23,300 nt of DNA from an uncultured Christensenella sp. (GTDB lineage: Bacteria; Bacillota; Clostridia; Christensenellales; Pumilibacteraceae), in contig CAJUBY010000024.1 of assembly GCA_910585055.1 (NCBI GenBank), positions 1 through 23,300 of the forward strand. The letters are read 5' to 3'. The position numbers and the translations under genes were made by a program. Of the stretch, positions 1-8,171 are shown piece by piece (the stretch's first letter is position 1; each line of letters starts with the position of its first letter). The notes under the pieces were generated by a model, which was not told the origin of the DNA, made no database searches, and was given only the letters and a program-made list of their open reading frames with translations.

Positions 1-1257
1 AAACAAAATATTATAGCCCGAATATTGTTCGGTTATTTCGTCGAGCAACGAAATAAACTGAGTTTCGCTCAAACTGCCGTAAACGGGATTGGCACCGGTG
101 ATTATCAGATAATCGCCCTGTTTGTCGAAATAAGTCTCGTCGAATTCGGGCTTATCGAAATTCATTATTCTCAAAAATTCGGCTTTTTGTTCGTCCGTGA
201 AATTTGCGAAAATTTTATCGGGTTGCATTTTTACGGTGTGCGCTTTTTTCATTTCCGCTTGGATTTTTGCATTCTTGCTCGTAAGCGTTTCGGGATATGC
301 CATCCACCATTCTACGTTGTCTCGTTGCGCCGCCATGGCGCTCATTTGCTCGCATTGATCGCAAATAATACCCGATGTATATGTTACTCCGTCGCTTACG
401 ACTGTATATTCGCCGTTATTTACGGTATACTCGCCCTTTATCGCAAGATCTGTAAATTTATCGTATTTTGCGAGATTTGTATTCCACCGACTTATATCGC
501 CGTCGTTACGGTACGGGAATTCGGTAGTGTAAGTAGCTGTACCGTCCGACAGTAATTTAACCTCGTATCTGTCCGAAGACACATTGTAAAGCGGGAAAGT
601 AAAGAATTCCTGTTGGTTGCGCAGATCGACGGTGAAAAATCTGAAATAACTGTATGGATCGTTATACGCTATCTTGCCGAACCTGCGTTTCGCTTCCGCG
701 ACATGCCCGTCGCCCGCGCCGTTAACGACGTACAAAAATCTGTCTTTATCCAAAGCGTCGATGTCGATAGTATCCGTACGCGTAAATATAAGCATGGATT
801 TATAATCGTTTTGAACCATATCGAGAGCGCAGTACATGACGGGCAAAGTCGCGCTCATCCAATAAAGATTATACACGTTCCTAACTTTTACCGTACGCAC
901 CGCAACGGTATGACCGCCGTTTTTGCCGTTGACGTAATAAACGATACCGTAGTCGCCGCATTCGTCGAACGTAACTTTTCCGTCCGTCAACGTCGCCTGT
1001 TCGGGCAGGACGACGCGTAATTCGTTCGTCATCGTTTTTACCGAATTGTCTTTAAAAGAATATGTCGCCGTAACGCCGTCCATAAGTCCGAACGATTCGG
1101 TGTCCTTGTCCAAGAATACTTCGTCGAGCCCGTCGATCGCTATATTATTGTAATCGACCGCGACGGAGTTTTTTTCCGTACCGTCATCGCAAGCCGTAAG
1201 ACATCCCGCTACGACGACAGACGAAACCGCTAACAAAACCGATAATTTCTTTTTCAT
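1..1257 (-). CDS. Secreted lipoprotein, unknown family (3' part beyond left edge)
   Basis: The frame is open from an ATG at 1257 to the left edge, about 419 codons, so the C-terminus is missing. The start has GGAG six bases upstream. The N-terminus is a lipoprotein signal peptide: KKK, a hydrophobic run of about 13 residues, then two possible lipobox cysteines, VAGC (Cys19) and LTAC (Cys23, followed by two Asp). The mature protein would be anchored to the outer face of the membrane. It is rich in Asp, Tyr, Thr and Asn with short beta-strand-like stretches, as expected for an extracellular beta-rich protein. A helical Lys-rich part with WWMAYPETLTSK and FTDEQKAEFL follows at roughly residues 310-365. 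I do not recognise a family. The promoter with the G tract is described separately and suggests on/off or graded expression. The reading frame itself is sure, the function is not. Confidence 0.85.
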   Translation of the reverse strand, partial: MKKKLSVLLAVSSVVVAGCLTACDDGTEKNSVAVDYNNIAIDGLDEVFLDKDTESFGLMDGVTATYSFKDNSVKTMTNELRVVLPEQATLTDGKVTFDECGDYGIVYYVNGKNGGHTVAVRTVKVRNVYNLYWMSATLPVMYCALDMVQNDYKSMLIFTRTDTIDIDALDKDRFLYVVNGAGDGHVAEAKRRFGKIAYNDPYSYFRFFTVDLRNQQEFFTFPLYNVSSDRYEVKLLSDGTATYTTEFPYRNDGDISRWNTNLAKYDKFTDLAIKGEYTVNNGEYTVVSDGVTYTSGIICDQCEQMSAMAAQRDNVEWWMAYPETLTSKNAKIQAEMKKAHTVKMQPDKIFANFTDEQKAEFLRIMNFDKPEFDETYFDKQGDYLIITGANPVYGSLSETQFISLLDEITEQYSGYNILF

Positions 1258-1292
1258 ATGTTACTCCGTATTATATATTTTGCGTACGATTC

Positions 1293-1322
1293 AGTATACA
1301 ATACCCCCCCCCCCCGCGTCAA
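1293..1322 (-). promoter_or_regulatory. Lipoprotein promoter with 12-G tract in the spacer
   Basis: On the minus strand: -35 TTGACG at 1322-1317, then C, twelve G (plus-strand C tract 1304-1315), TATTG, and -10 TATACT at 1298-1293. The spacer is 18 bases. A start of transcription near 1286 gives a leader of about 30 bases carrying GGAG before the ATG at 1257. Because the homopolymer lies inside the spacer, slippage would change box spacing directly. Losing one G would give the optimal 17. Confidence 0.7.
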
Positions 1323-1352
1323 GTATATGTACACATAAAAAATTATATTCAC

Positions 1353-1387
1353 ATAAAAAGCCACGCAACTTTAACATTACACGGCTT
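1353..1387 (-). terminator. Rho-independent terminator before the lipoprotein promoter
   Basis: On the minus strand an 11-bp stem with three G-U pairs (arms 1387-1377 and 1368-1358) closes an 8-base loop and is followed by TTTTT/TATG. It would stop read-through from the hydrolase gene ending at 1612 and so insulates the lipoprotein promoter. Confidence 0.5.
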
Positions 1388-1611
1388 AAACTTAATTTAC
1401 TCGCGGCGGATCTATTTTACGATAACGCTGTTTCCGCTCGAAAAATATTACACTCTTCGGATACGATCGGCAGATCTATCGTCGCACCGCCTGTACTTAA
1501 TGTAATTTGATAATAAAATGGTAACATACCGTCTCAGTGCGTCGGGCGTTAATCCGCATATAGCAATATTATTTTACATCACGAACAAATAAGGCGCGCA
1601 TGTTCACCGTA
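1388..1611. other. Intergenic stretch, nothing recognised
   Basis: Together with the promoter and terminator to its left this makes a 354-base gap between the lipoprotein and hydrolase genes. The only open frames are short, lack ribosome binding sites and have no recognisable product. It may simply be the 3' untranslated tail of the hydrolase transcript. Confidence 0.4.
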
Positions 1612-2433
1612 TCAAAACTCTATTTCCAGTCCGTCGTACGCTGTTACTATACCGAACTTGTCCGCATATTCGCGCATTTCGTCGTATGTCTGTCCGCCGT
1701 TATGCGAAAAATGATTTACTACTTTTACGGTTTTACCGTCGATCATGCCCTCGCGTTCCATCCGCTCGAAAACCTGCAAATTTGTGCCGAACGACATATG
1801 ATTTTCGCGCCATTCGCCGCCCTTTCCGATACAGCCCGTACAATCCAGCGATACAAGATCGAACCGTCCTTCTTGTTTTAAAGATCCCCACACGTGTTCG
1901 AAAAAATATCCGGTGTCGTGCGCATACAGCATCCGCTTGCCGTCTTTAGCCACGGAATAAAACACCGGCGACGATTTTTTATCGTGATCGGCTTCCAACG
2001 GCATTACCTCGTAGCCGGCAGACGTTACAAACTTTTTGCCGGGCGTGACAAGCGTTACAGACGCGCCGTTGTTCGGTCGGTCTGCCATATGCTTTATCTT
2101 GTTATACCCGTCTTCGGCGGCGTAAAATCCGATCTTGCGGCTACCGTGCGTATACGGTTCGTTTATCATATCGATATCGTCCGAATACAAATGATCGCAA
2201 TGCGAATGCGTTATAAGACAATCGCGTATCTTGTTCCAGTCGAATCCGTATACTTGCGAATGCCATACCGTATCCGCATTGAACTCCAAAAGCAGTTCGT
2301 CGTTTACTATAGCCTGCGAACGCGAACGCATATTTCGTCCGCCTTTTTCGCGCGACAGCCTGCATACTCGACAATCGCAAAACAGCGACGGTACGCCTTC
2401 GTACGCAGCCGTCCCCAGAAATTTAAGTTTCAT
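1612..2433 (-). CDS. PhnP-like metallo-beta-lactamase-fold hydrolase
   Basis: A 273-residue metal-dependent hydrolase of the metallo-beta-lactamase fold. It opens with the strand MKLKFLGTAA and has the metal-binding motif THSHCDH at 75-81. Further likely ligands are His150 (EADHD), Asp173 (AHDTGY) and a His in NHFSHNGG (240-247). A CDCRVC cluster at 19-24 (Cys19, 21, 24) matches the structural zinc site known in PhnP, the cyclic ribose-phosphate phosphodiesterase of phosphonate breakdown. This places it in the PhnP-like branch rather than among true beta-lactamases. No phosphonate genes are near, so the substrate is open, and a cyclic phosphate ester is only a family-based guess. No signal peptide, so cytoplasmic. 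GGAG lies 8 bases before the ATG. It sits 88 bases after the glycosidase gene and may share its transcript despite a hairpin between them. Confidence 0.85.
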   Translation of the reverse strand: MKLKFLGTAAYEGVPSLFCDCRVCRLSREKGGRNMRSRSQAIVNDELLLEFNADTVWHSQVYGFDWNKIRDCLITHSHCDHLYSDDIDMINEPYTHGSRKIGFYAAEDGYNKIKHMADRPNNGASVTLVTPGKKFVTSAGYEVMPLEADHDKKSSPVFYSVAKDGKRMLYAHDTGYFFEHVWGSLKQEGRFDLVSLDCTGCIGKGGEWRENHMSFGTNLQVFERMEREGMIDGKTVKVVNHFSHNGGQTYDEMREYADKFGIVTAYDGLEIEF

Positions 2434-2493
2434 ACGCCGATCTCCAAATCATGTAAGTGTACGTTATTGCCGAACAAACTCAAAACGTTGCCA

Positions 2494-2522
2494 TAAAACG
2501 TACGGAGCGTTAGTCCGTACGT
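2494..2522 (-). terminator. Terminator hairpin after the glycosidase gene
   Basis: A perfect 9-bp stem (ACGTACGGA, arms 2522-2514 and 2506-2498) with a 7-base loop starts at the last base of the TGA stop and is followed on the minus strand by TTTATGG. The T run is short, so some read-through into the hydrolase gene is likely. Confidence 0.55.
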
Positions 2523-4528
2523 CATTTCAAAACGGTTATTTTGCCGTCTTCGATCCTTATCGTCGAAGTCAGTCTTATATCACGCGACGATGCGCCGACG
2601 ATTATCTCGTAAACACCGTCGTCCGTAGTCCAGCTGTCCTTCGCCGTGCTCCAATATTCGAAAGCGCGCTTATCGAGCGCTATATTTACAAGCTCGGTAC
2701 ATCCCGATCTTACGAGAGTTTTGGCGTAACCCTTTAATTCCTTGTACGGGCGGTAGACCCTCGGCGCACATGCCCGTACGTACACCTGCACGGTTTCTTT
2801 TCCGTCGCGTTCCGAAAGATTGGTCACGCTCAAACTTACTTCTAGTTCTCCGCTGTCTTTTACGGTAAGTTTTAATCCGTTATATTCGAATTTCGAATAG
2901 CTCAATCCGTGACCGAACGGGAAAAGAGTACGCACGCCGTAAGTATCGAAATATCTGTACCCTACGTCAAGTCCCTCGCCGTAACGCGTTACATTACTGT
3001 CCTTGTATGTCCGCGCCGCCGGCATGTCGTCATACGATACGGGAAATGTTTCGGACGTTTTGCCCGACGGATTGACTTTACCCGTAAGCACGTTTGCGAT
3101 AGCGTTGCCGCCGTTTTCGCCCGGAAAACCGACATACAACACCGCCGCAACATCGTTTATCCACGCGCTCATGTCTATAGCGGCGCCGGCAAACAGCACT
3201 ACTACTGTGTTGGGATTTACGCGTGCCGTATCGATTATGGTACGTTCCTGCGCCGCGCAAAGCCGCATTGTCGCCCTGTCTCCGCCTTCGCATTCGATAC
3301 GCGCACCCGTACCTGCGAAAACAATATTAATATCTTGCGCCGCCGCATTGCTTACAGCTCTGCCACGGTCCATATAAGTACTGTCTACGCCGTCTTCCGA
3401 AAATGCCGGCTCGTATTCGACATTTGCGCCGTGCACTTTACGCAGCAGTTCGATCATATCGAATGTAGGCATAAGGCGCGTGACTCTGCCTGAACCGCCG
3501 CCGCATATAAGATCGGGCGACTTCCTGCCGTATGCGCACGGCCGCGCAAACAATCCGCACACTGCTAAAGAAGTGCCTTCGACAAGTGGAAGCACTCCGT
3601 TGTTTTTAAGCAGAACGATAGCCTCCTCTTCCGCTTTTTGCGTAAACTCTATTCTCTGCTCGAGCGTGAATTTGCGCTTTTTGCCCGAACTTAATTTTTT
3701 GCAACGGTACACATAATCGATAACGCGCGAAGCGCAAATATCGATCTCGCGTTCCGTTATTTTCCCGTCTTTATAGTCCTGTAACAACTTTTCGTAATTA
3801 TCGGCACGGAACGGCATTTCGAGATCACACCCCGCTTTTGCCGCCGCAGTCCTGTCGCGCATGGCGTCCCAATCGGACATGATAAGCCCGTCGAAACCGT
3901 ATTCGCCGCGCAGTACGTCATAACCCTTTTTGTATTCCGAACCGTAAACACCGTTTATGCGGTTATAGCTGCTCATAACGCTAAGCGGTTTTGCCTCGCA
4001 AGCCGTTTCGAATGGCTTATAATAAATTTCGCGCAAAGTCCGCTCGTCAACGTCGCTGCTCTGCTGCAGCCTGTTTGTTTCGGCGTTGTTACAGCAAAAA
4101 TGCTTAAGGCACGCCGCGGCGCCCTCCGACTGAAGTCCATAGACATACGCCTTTGCCAACGTGCCTGCAAGATACGGGTCTTCGGACAAATATTCGAAAT
4201 TCCTGCCGCACAGCGGATCGCGCTTTATATTTATACCCGGTCCCAACAGCACATCCGCGCCGTAATCCAGACAGTCGTCTGCGACGCACTGCGCATACTC
4301 TTCGGCAAGTTCTCTGTTCCAAGTGTTTGCAAGCATCTGCATGGAAGGATACGACACCGACGGCTTATCTACGCCGGTACGGTCATCCTGCATACGCACG
4401 CCCATAGACGCGTCGGTCAGCCGCAGTTGCGGCAGTATTCCGCCCAGATCTTCCGTATGCCAGCTATCTTTTCCGCAGATCAAACGAAGTTTTTGTTCTG
4501 CGGTCAAGTTTTTTACGTCGTGTTTCAT
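2522..4528 (-). CDS. Family 3 glycoside hydrolase (beta-glucosidase-like)
   Basis: A 668-residue glycosidase with the usual three parts. First is the GH3 barrel domain (about 5-280) with GRNFEYLSEDP near 108-118, LKHF near 141-144 and the nucleophile Asp219 in MSDWDA. Next is the alpha/beta sandwich domain (about 300-530), where Glu414 in ECEGGDR lines up with the family's acid/base position. Last is a fibronectin-III-like domain (about 550-655) after the signature PFGHGLSYSKF. Retaining hydrolysis of beta-linked glucosides or similar sugars is the family reaction. The exact substrate cannot be read from sequence. No signal peptide, so it should act on imported oligosaccharides inside the cell. 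Two ATGs lie side by side: GGAGG (4537-4533) is one base from the first and four from the second, so I start at the second (4528). It has its own strong promoter. Confidence 0.92.
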   Translation of the reverse strand: MKHDVKNLTAEQKLRLICGKDSWHTEDLGGILPQLRLTDASMGVRMQDDRTGVDKPSVSYPSMQMLANTWNRELAEEYAQCVADDCLDYGADVLLGPGINIKRDPLCGRNFEYLSEDPYLAGTLAKAYVYGLQSEGAAACLKHFCCNNAETNRLQQSSDVDERTLREIYYKPFETACEAKPLSVMSSYNRINGVYGSEYKKGYDVLRGEYGFDGLIMSDWDAMRDRTAAAKAGCDLEMPFRADNYEKLLQDYKDGKITEREIDICASRVIDYVYRCKKLSSGKKRKFTLEQRIEFTQKAEEEAIVLLKNNGVLPLVEGTSLAVCGLFARPCAYGRKSPDLICGGGSGRVTRLMPTFDMIELLRKVHGANVEYEPAFSEDGVDSTYMDRGRAVSNAAAQDINIVFAGTGARIECEGGDRATMRLCAAQERTIIDTARVNPNTVVVLFAGAAIDMSAWINDVAAVLYVGFPGENGGNAIANVLTGKVNPSGKTSETFPVSYDDMPAARTYKDSNVTRYGEGLDVGYRYFDTYGVRTLFPFGHGLSYSKFEYNGLKLTVKDSGELEVSLSVTNLSERDGKETVQVYVRACAPRVYRPYKELKGYAKTLVRSGCTELVNIALDKRAFEYWSTAKDSWTTDDGVYEIIVGASSRDIRLTSTIRIEDGKITVLK

Positions 4529-4532
4529 CATA

Positions 4533-4589
4533 CCTCCGACTGTTTAATGAATATGATGAAATTATATCATTATATAGGCATTTAGTCAA
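4533..4589 (-). promoter_or_regulatory. Glycosidase promoter and ribosome binding site
   Basis: On the minus strand: -35 TTGACT (4589-4584), a 17-base spacer, and a consensus -10 TATAAT (4566-4561). GGAGG lies at 4537-4533. This is a near-perfect housekeeping-sigma promoter. I saw no convincing catabolite-repression site around it. Confidence 0.8.
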
Positions 4590-4660
4590 GTAAAGACCGA
4601 AAATATTTAATACACAACTTGCCCGCAACCGCGTCTCGCGTCGCATACGGTATGCTATCA

Positions 4661-4698
4661 AACAAAAGACCGCCGAGCGTTGTCGCATTTCGGCGGTC
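4661..4698 (-). terminator. Rho-independent terminator of the mscL operon
   Basis: Perfect 9-bp stem GACCGCCGA (arms 4698-4690 and 4676-4668) with a 13-base loop, followed on the minus strand by TTTTGTTT. It begins 14 bases after the mscL stop codon. Confidence 0.85.
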
Positions 4699-4711
4699 AT
4701 AAGCTTTTCGG

Positions 4712-5338
4712 TTATTTTTCGGATGCCTTGTCAACGGCTTTTTTTATGTTCTCCGCCTGTTCGGGTTGAAGAGAACGCAACAGCGCGCGTATGTCGTTAA
4801 GTATCTGTTCGGCGGATTCGGGTTTGTTCGCTTCGGCTTCCGCAGCTGCCTGCGCGGCTTTGGCAGCCGCTTCTTCTTCGGCTTGCTTTTTGACGTATTC
4901 CTGCATTTGGCGATAGTTCATGCCCTGCGATTTCAGCTCGGCTTTAAGCGCCTTATCGATCTTGACGTGTTTGTATTTTTCGGCGCCGTCGCGGAACGAG
5001 TTGATCGCCTTGATTATAAAAAACAAGATGAGTGCGGTAAGAAGGAAGTTTATCACTGCGGTTATGAGAGCGCCCCAATCGATATACACCGATTTGGTAA
5101 GATCGATAGCCGACGACCCGAACGCGACGGTAACACCGTCGGAGTTTTTGGGCACCAGCATGGTTATAAGGCCTTCCACGCCGCCCATAGGGATCATGCC
5201 GATAAGGGGTTTGAAAACATTGTTTACAAGCGCGGTGACTATTGCAGTAAACGCCGCGCCGATGATCATGCCTACGGCAAGATCGAGTACGCTGCCTCGG
5301 CTGATAAACTGCTTGAATTCTCTGAAAAACTTCTTCAT
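4712..5338 (-). CDS. mscL: Large-conductance mechanosensitive channel with long C-terminal tail
   Basis: MscL forms a pentameric pore in the cell membrane that opens under membrane tension and lets solutes out during osmotic downshock. The N-terminal amphipathic helix (MKKFFREFKQF) is followed by TM1 at about 16-41 with the family signature SVLDLAVGMIIGAAF. An extracellular loop of about 45 residues and TM2 at about 88-112 come next. The protein is 208 residues, while the family is usually 120-150. The excess lies between TM2 and the terminal helix, a region of about 55 residues (118-172) rich in Lys, Glu and Ala that looks like a coiled coil. The usual closing helix is kept (ILNDIRALL, about 179-187). 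It lies 34 bases after a small coiled-coil gene in the same operon and ends at a strong terminator. The ribosome binding site is weak, so translation may lean on the upstream gene. Confidence 0.93.
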   Translation of the reverse strand: MKKFFREFKQFISRGSVLDLAVGMIIGAAFTAIVTALVNNVFKPLIGMIPMGGVEGLITMLVPKNSDGVTVAFGSSAIDLTKSVYIDWGALITAVINFLLTALILFFIIKAINSFRDGAEKYKHVKIDKALKAELKSQGMNYRQMQEYVKKQAEEEAAAKAAQAAAEAEANKPESAEQILNDIRALLRSLQPEQAENIKKAVDKASEK

Positions 5339-5372
5339 AAAACGCCCGTTCTCTCGCGTATGTCACGCAATG

Positions 5373-5603
5373 TTATTTTGTGATCCTGTCCAATTCCGCG
5401 TTGAGTTTGCGAAGATTTTCGCGTTCCAACTCGATAAGCCCCGAAAACGTTTTAAAATACTCGACATCCTCGTCGGTAGGCGTTTCGCGGTTGACAAGAG
5501 CCTCTATAAAAGACGACATCGACCGGATGCGTTTTTGTTCGAGCATGTCTATTTCCTGTTCGCTTTCACGGATGGCTTTTTCGAGTTCGCTTTTTCTTGA
5601 CAT
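5373..5603 (-). CDS. Small coiled-coil protein, first gene of the mscL operon
   Basis: A 76-residue protein made almost entirely of charged helices: about 1-38 rich in Glu, Lys and Arg, a short break at NRETPTDED, and a second helix at about 45-74. This resembles a helical hairpin. I do not recognise a family. The frame stays open upstream, but the ATG at 5603 is chosen because GAGGAGGAG lies just before it and the added residues would fall in the leader. No membrane segment or signal peptide. It is transcribed from a clear promoter at 5669-5697 and is followed 34 bases on by mscL. A link to the channel's long charged tail is possible but is only inferred from the shared operon. Confidence 0.75.
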   Translation of the reverse strand: MSRKSELEKAIRESEQEIDMLEQKRIRSMSSFIEALVNRETPTDEDVEYFKTFSGLIELERENLRKLNAELDRITK

Positions 5604-5668
5604 ATCTTCTCCTCCTCGCAAAACCGACGCTGCTGCGCGACGGTACAAAAGTGTAAATCACATGTACT

Positions 5669-5697
5669 ATTGTATCACTGAGATTTCGAAATGTAAA
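5669..5697 (-). promoter_or_regulatory. Promoter of the mscL operon
   Basis: On the minus strand: -35 TTTACA (5697-5692), a 17-base spacer, and -10 TACAAT (5674-5669). It begins only 18 bases after the stop of the HPt gene, and I saw no terminator in between, so phosphorelay transcripts may run on into this operon. Confidence 0.75.
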
Positions 5698-5715
5698 GGC
5701 TTTTGAACGGATTTT

Positions 5716-6072
5716 TTATATATCCAATTCTTTTATACACGCGACGACGCGTTCGTGATCGAGTTTTACACGTTCGAGATACGGCTCGAATTCGGAGCTG
5801 TATTCCGTTTTGCCGCGCAGCGCTTCGGTCATTGCGCTGGCGGATTCGTGAAGACTCTTTATCGAAAGATTCAAACAAACGCCCTTTAACGTATGCGCCG
5901 CACGGAACGCTTCTTCGATATTGTGCGCCGCAAGCCGCTCGCAAAGTTCGTCGTAGCTCTTGTCTTCCGCTACCTTAAGCAGGAATCTTTTTATCCTGTC
6001 GTCGGTACGCAGACGGCTTACTACCTCGTCGTAATCGCCGCCCATTTTTTCGTAACACTGTTTGATGTCCAT
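5716..6072 (-). CDS. Free-standing histidine phosphotransfer (HPt) protein
   Basis: A 118-residue, all-helical cytoplasmic protein with the HPt signature AHTLKG. His60 is the predicted phosphorylated residue, followed by Leu62-Lys63-Gly64 as usual. Proteins of this size and pattern shuttle phosphate between receiver domains in multistep phosphorelays. It is the last gene of the operon, 22 bases after the cyclic-di-GMP enzyme. The only hybrid kinase in view is the first gene of the same operon, and its own C-terminus carries no HPt domain. HPt therefore most simply takes phosphate from a kinase receiver (Asp790 or Asp929) and passes it to Asp59 of the enzyme. That route is inferred from operon structure. 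GGAAG lies 9 bases before the ATG. Confidence 0.88.
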   Translation of the reverse strand: MDIKQCYEKMGGDYDEVVSRLRTDDRIKRFLLKVAEDKSYDELCERLAAHNIEEAFRAAHTLKGVCLNLSIKSLHESASAMTEALRGKTEYSSEFEPYLERVKLDHERVVACIKELDI

Positions 6073-6094
6073 GATCGTTTACTTCCTTTACCTT

Positions 6095-8149
6095 TTATTC
6101 CGACAGCGGACCGTTGCCTTCCGCCGATACGTCGTAAAATTTGTACGCGTTTTTGCCGTTTTTCTTTACGCAATAAGCCGCTTCGTCCGCCATGCGGAAC
6201 AGCGTATAGTAATCGCCGCCGCACTTATCCGAAAGCGCGATACCCATACTCACGCTTACCGGGAAATCCCCGAGATCCTTTGTAAGACATTTGAAAATAC
6301 GGTCGACCTGATGCTTTAACCCGTCGTCGCCGTACTGCATGAATATTACGAATTCGTCGCCGCCGAACCTTGCGCAAATGTCGTTGGCACGCGTATTCCC
6401 CAGCATTCTGTCCGCAACGGTTTTTATAAGCTCGTTACCGAACAAATGTCCGTACACGTCGTTGGCTTTTTTAAGATTATCCAGATCGAAAAACACCAGC
6501 GCGTACTTTTTATCGCCTGCCGCAGCGAGTCTCTTTCCTATCTGTATTTTTGCGGCGCGAGCGTTCAACAGTCCCGTTATGGTGTCCTTATCCGCCAGCA
6601 CTTCCAGCTGCCGTATCTCTTCCGTCTCTTCCGTTATGTCTATGCACTTGCCGAGCGCGCCTTCGAATTCGGGCTGCTCGTCGTCGCTCCAAAGCGTTCG
6701 CACGATCACTTTGTTCCACTTAGCCTCGCCGTGTATGGTGAGCAAATAACGTGCTTCGACGACGGGATTATCGGGCGATGTTGTGTGCATGAGCGATATA
6801 AGACCGTTAAAGTCTTCGGGCTTGAACACACGCGTTACCAATTCGCTCTCGCGCGGATTGATTATTTTTTCGGGCAGCTCCAAATATTCGGCGCTGAAAT
6901 CGGTAAGCAGTATCATTTCCGGCGAACTTACGTACTCGAACATGACTTCGCGCGAAAGCCCCGCGAAAAATTTAAACTTCATCCGTTCGTGTTCCAAAAG
7001 CCGTATCGTCCTGTCCGAAACGTCCGTGCCGGATGTTTTTAACATCTGCTCGACCTTCTCTCGCATTCCGTATTCCATATTATGCGTAGGCGAAACTTCG
7101 TGCAACTGCTGCTTAAGTTCGGTCTGAATGTCGTCGAGACATTGCAGTATGACGGGGTTGAACACTCCGCATTCGCCGTTCTTTATCATATCTATGGCTT
7201 TTTCGTGCGTAAAGCTGTCTTTGTATACACGCTTGCTCGTAAGTGCGTCGTACACGTCCGCAAGCGCAACGACCTGAGCGGAAATAGGTATGTCGTCGCC
7301 TTTCAGTCCGTCGGGATATCCGCTGCCGTCGAACCGCTCGTGATGCCAGCGGCATATCTCGCGGCTGACCCTTATTATGTTCTCCTTACTGCGGTACGGT
7401 ATATCGGCAAGCATCCTGTCGCCCTCCACCGTATGCCGTTTCATTATCTCGAACTCTTCCTTGGTAAGCCTGCCGGGCTTGTTGAGGATAGTTTCGGGCA
7501 CGGACATTTTACCTATATCGTGCAAAGCCGAAGCATTGACTATAGTACTTATTTCCGCTTGAGACAGTTTGTATTTGTCGGTTATTTCCAACAGCCGCTT
7601 TAATATCATTTCCGTAAAGGTGTTTACGTGCAGAATATGCATTCCGCTTTCTCCGTTACGGAATTCCACTATATGCGACAGTATCTCGACCATTATACGG
7701 TTATCGCGTTCGCGCTCGTACACCTGCGAGGTAAGAAGATCGCTCATTTCCTGTTGCTTGAGCGCGAGCATAAAGTTACTTATAACGCGGTGTTTTACCG
7801 TACGTTCGTCAAACGGCCGGCTTATGTAATCCACCGCGCCTAGATCGTACGCCCTGTCTATGTACGCGGAACTCGTTTCGGCGGAAATCATGATGACCGG
7901 GATATTATCGATCCATCCCTTTTTGTTCATCGTGGCAAGCACGTCGAATCCGTCCATTTGCGGCATCACTATATCGAGCAATACGAGCGAGATCTCCAGT
8001 TCGTGTTCCTGTAATACAGCTACCGCCTCCATGCCGTTTTCCGCTTCCATTATATTGAAATCGTCGGAAAGCATGTCTGAAAGCAACGATCTGTTCAGCT
8101 CGGAGTCGTCAACTATGAGTATGGATTTGTTATGGGAAGTTTTTTTCAT
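6095..8149 (-). CDS. Response regulator with HD-GYP, PAS and GGDEF domains
   Basis: A 684-residue cytoplasmic regulator that should both make and break cyclic-di-GMP. The receiver domain (about 8-125) has Asp14/Asp15 and the phosphorylated Asp59 (LLDIVMP). The HD-GYP phosphodiesterase (about 150-345) has His210-Asp211 (ALHDIGK) and a full HHERFDGSGYP at 269-279. A PAS-like region lies at about 375-510. The GGDEF cyclase (about 518-675) has the linker DTITGLLNA, an exact GGDEF at 596-600 and the product-binding inhibitory site RxxD (Arg587-Asp590) five residues before it. Both catalytic motifs look intact. It is the middle gene between a hybrid kinase and an HPt protein, with 22-base gaps on each side and AGGTG before its ATG. 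Which activity phosphorylation favours cannot be told from sequence. Confidence 0.93.
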   Translation of the reverse strand: MKKTSHNKSILIVDDSELNRSLLSDMLSDDFNIMEAENGMEAVAVLQEHELEISLVLLDIVMPQMDGFDVLATMNKKGWIDNIPVIMISAETSSAYIDRAYDLGAVDYISRPFDERTVKHRVISNFMLALKQQEMSDLLTSQVYERERDNRIMVEILSHIVEFRNGESGMHILHVNTFTEMILKRLLEITDKYKLSQAEISTIVNASALHDIGKMSVPETILNKPGRLTKEEFEIMKRHTVEGDRMLADIPYRSKENIIRVSREICRWHHERFDGSGYPDGLKGDDIPISAQVVALADVYDALTSKRVYKDSFTHEKAIDMIKNGECGVFNPVILQCLDDIQTELKQQLHEVSPTHNMEYGMREKVEQMLKTSGTDVSDRTIRLLEHERMKFKFFAGLSREVMFEYVSSPEMILLTDFSAEYLELPEKIINPRESELVTRVFKPEDFNGLISLMHTTSPDNPVVEARYLLTIHGEAKWNKVIVRTLWSDDEQPEFEGALGKCIDITEETEEIRQLEVLADKDTITGLLNARAAKIQIGKRLAAAGDKKYALVFFDLDNLKKANDVYGHLFGNELIKTVADRMLGNTRANDICARFGGDEFVIFMQYGDDGLKHQVDRIFKCLTKDLGDFPVSVSMGIALSDKCGGDYYTLFRMADEAAYCVKKNGKNAYKFYDVSAEGNGPLSE

Positions 8150-8171
8150 TGTTCACCTGCGGCGGTTAATT

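Noticed and set aside
25..1020. Plus-strand frames opposite the lipoprotein gene
   Set aside because: The minus strand is open over the whole region with signal peptide, ribosome binding site and promoter. The plus frames have none of these.
1304..1315. Possibility that the 12-C run is an assembly artefact
   Set aside because: Exact length may be off by one or two, but the tract sits precisely between two good promoter boxes, so it is kept as a feature.
4643..4655. Inverted repeat GCATAC-G-GTATGC, part of which recurs near 22959-22970
   Set aside because: A 12-base match in a window of this size is expected by chance, and it does not lie at a promoter box.
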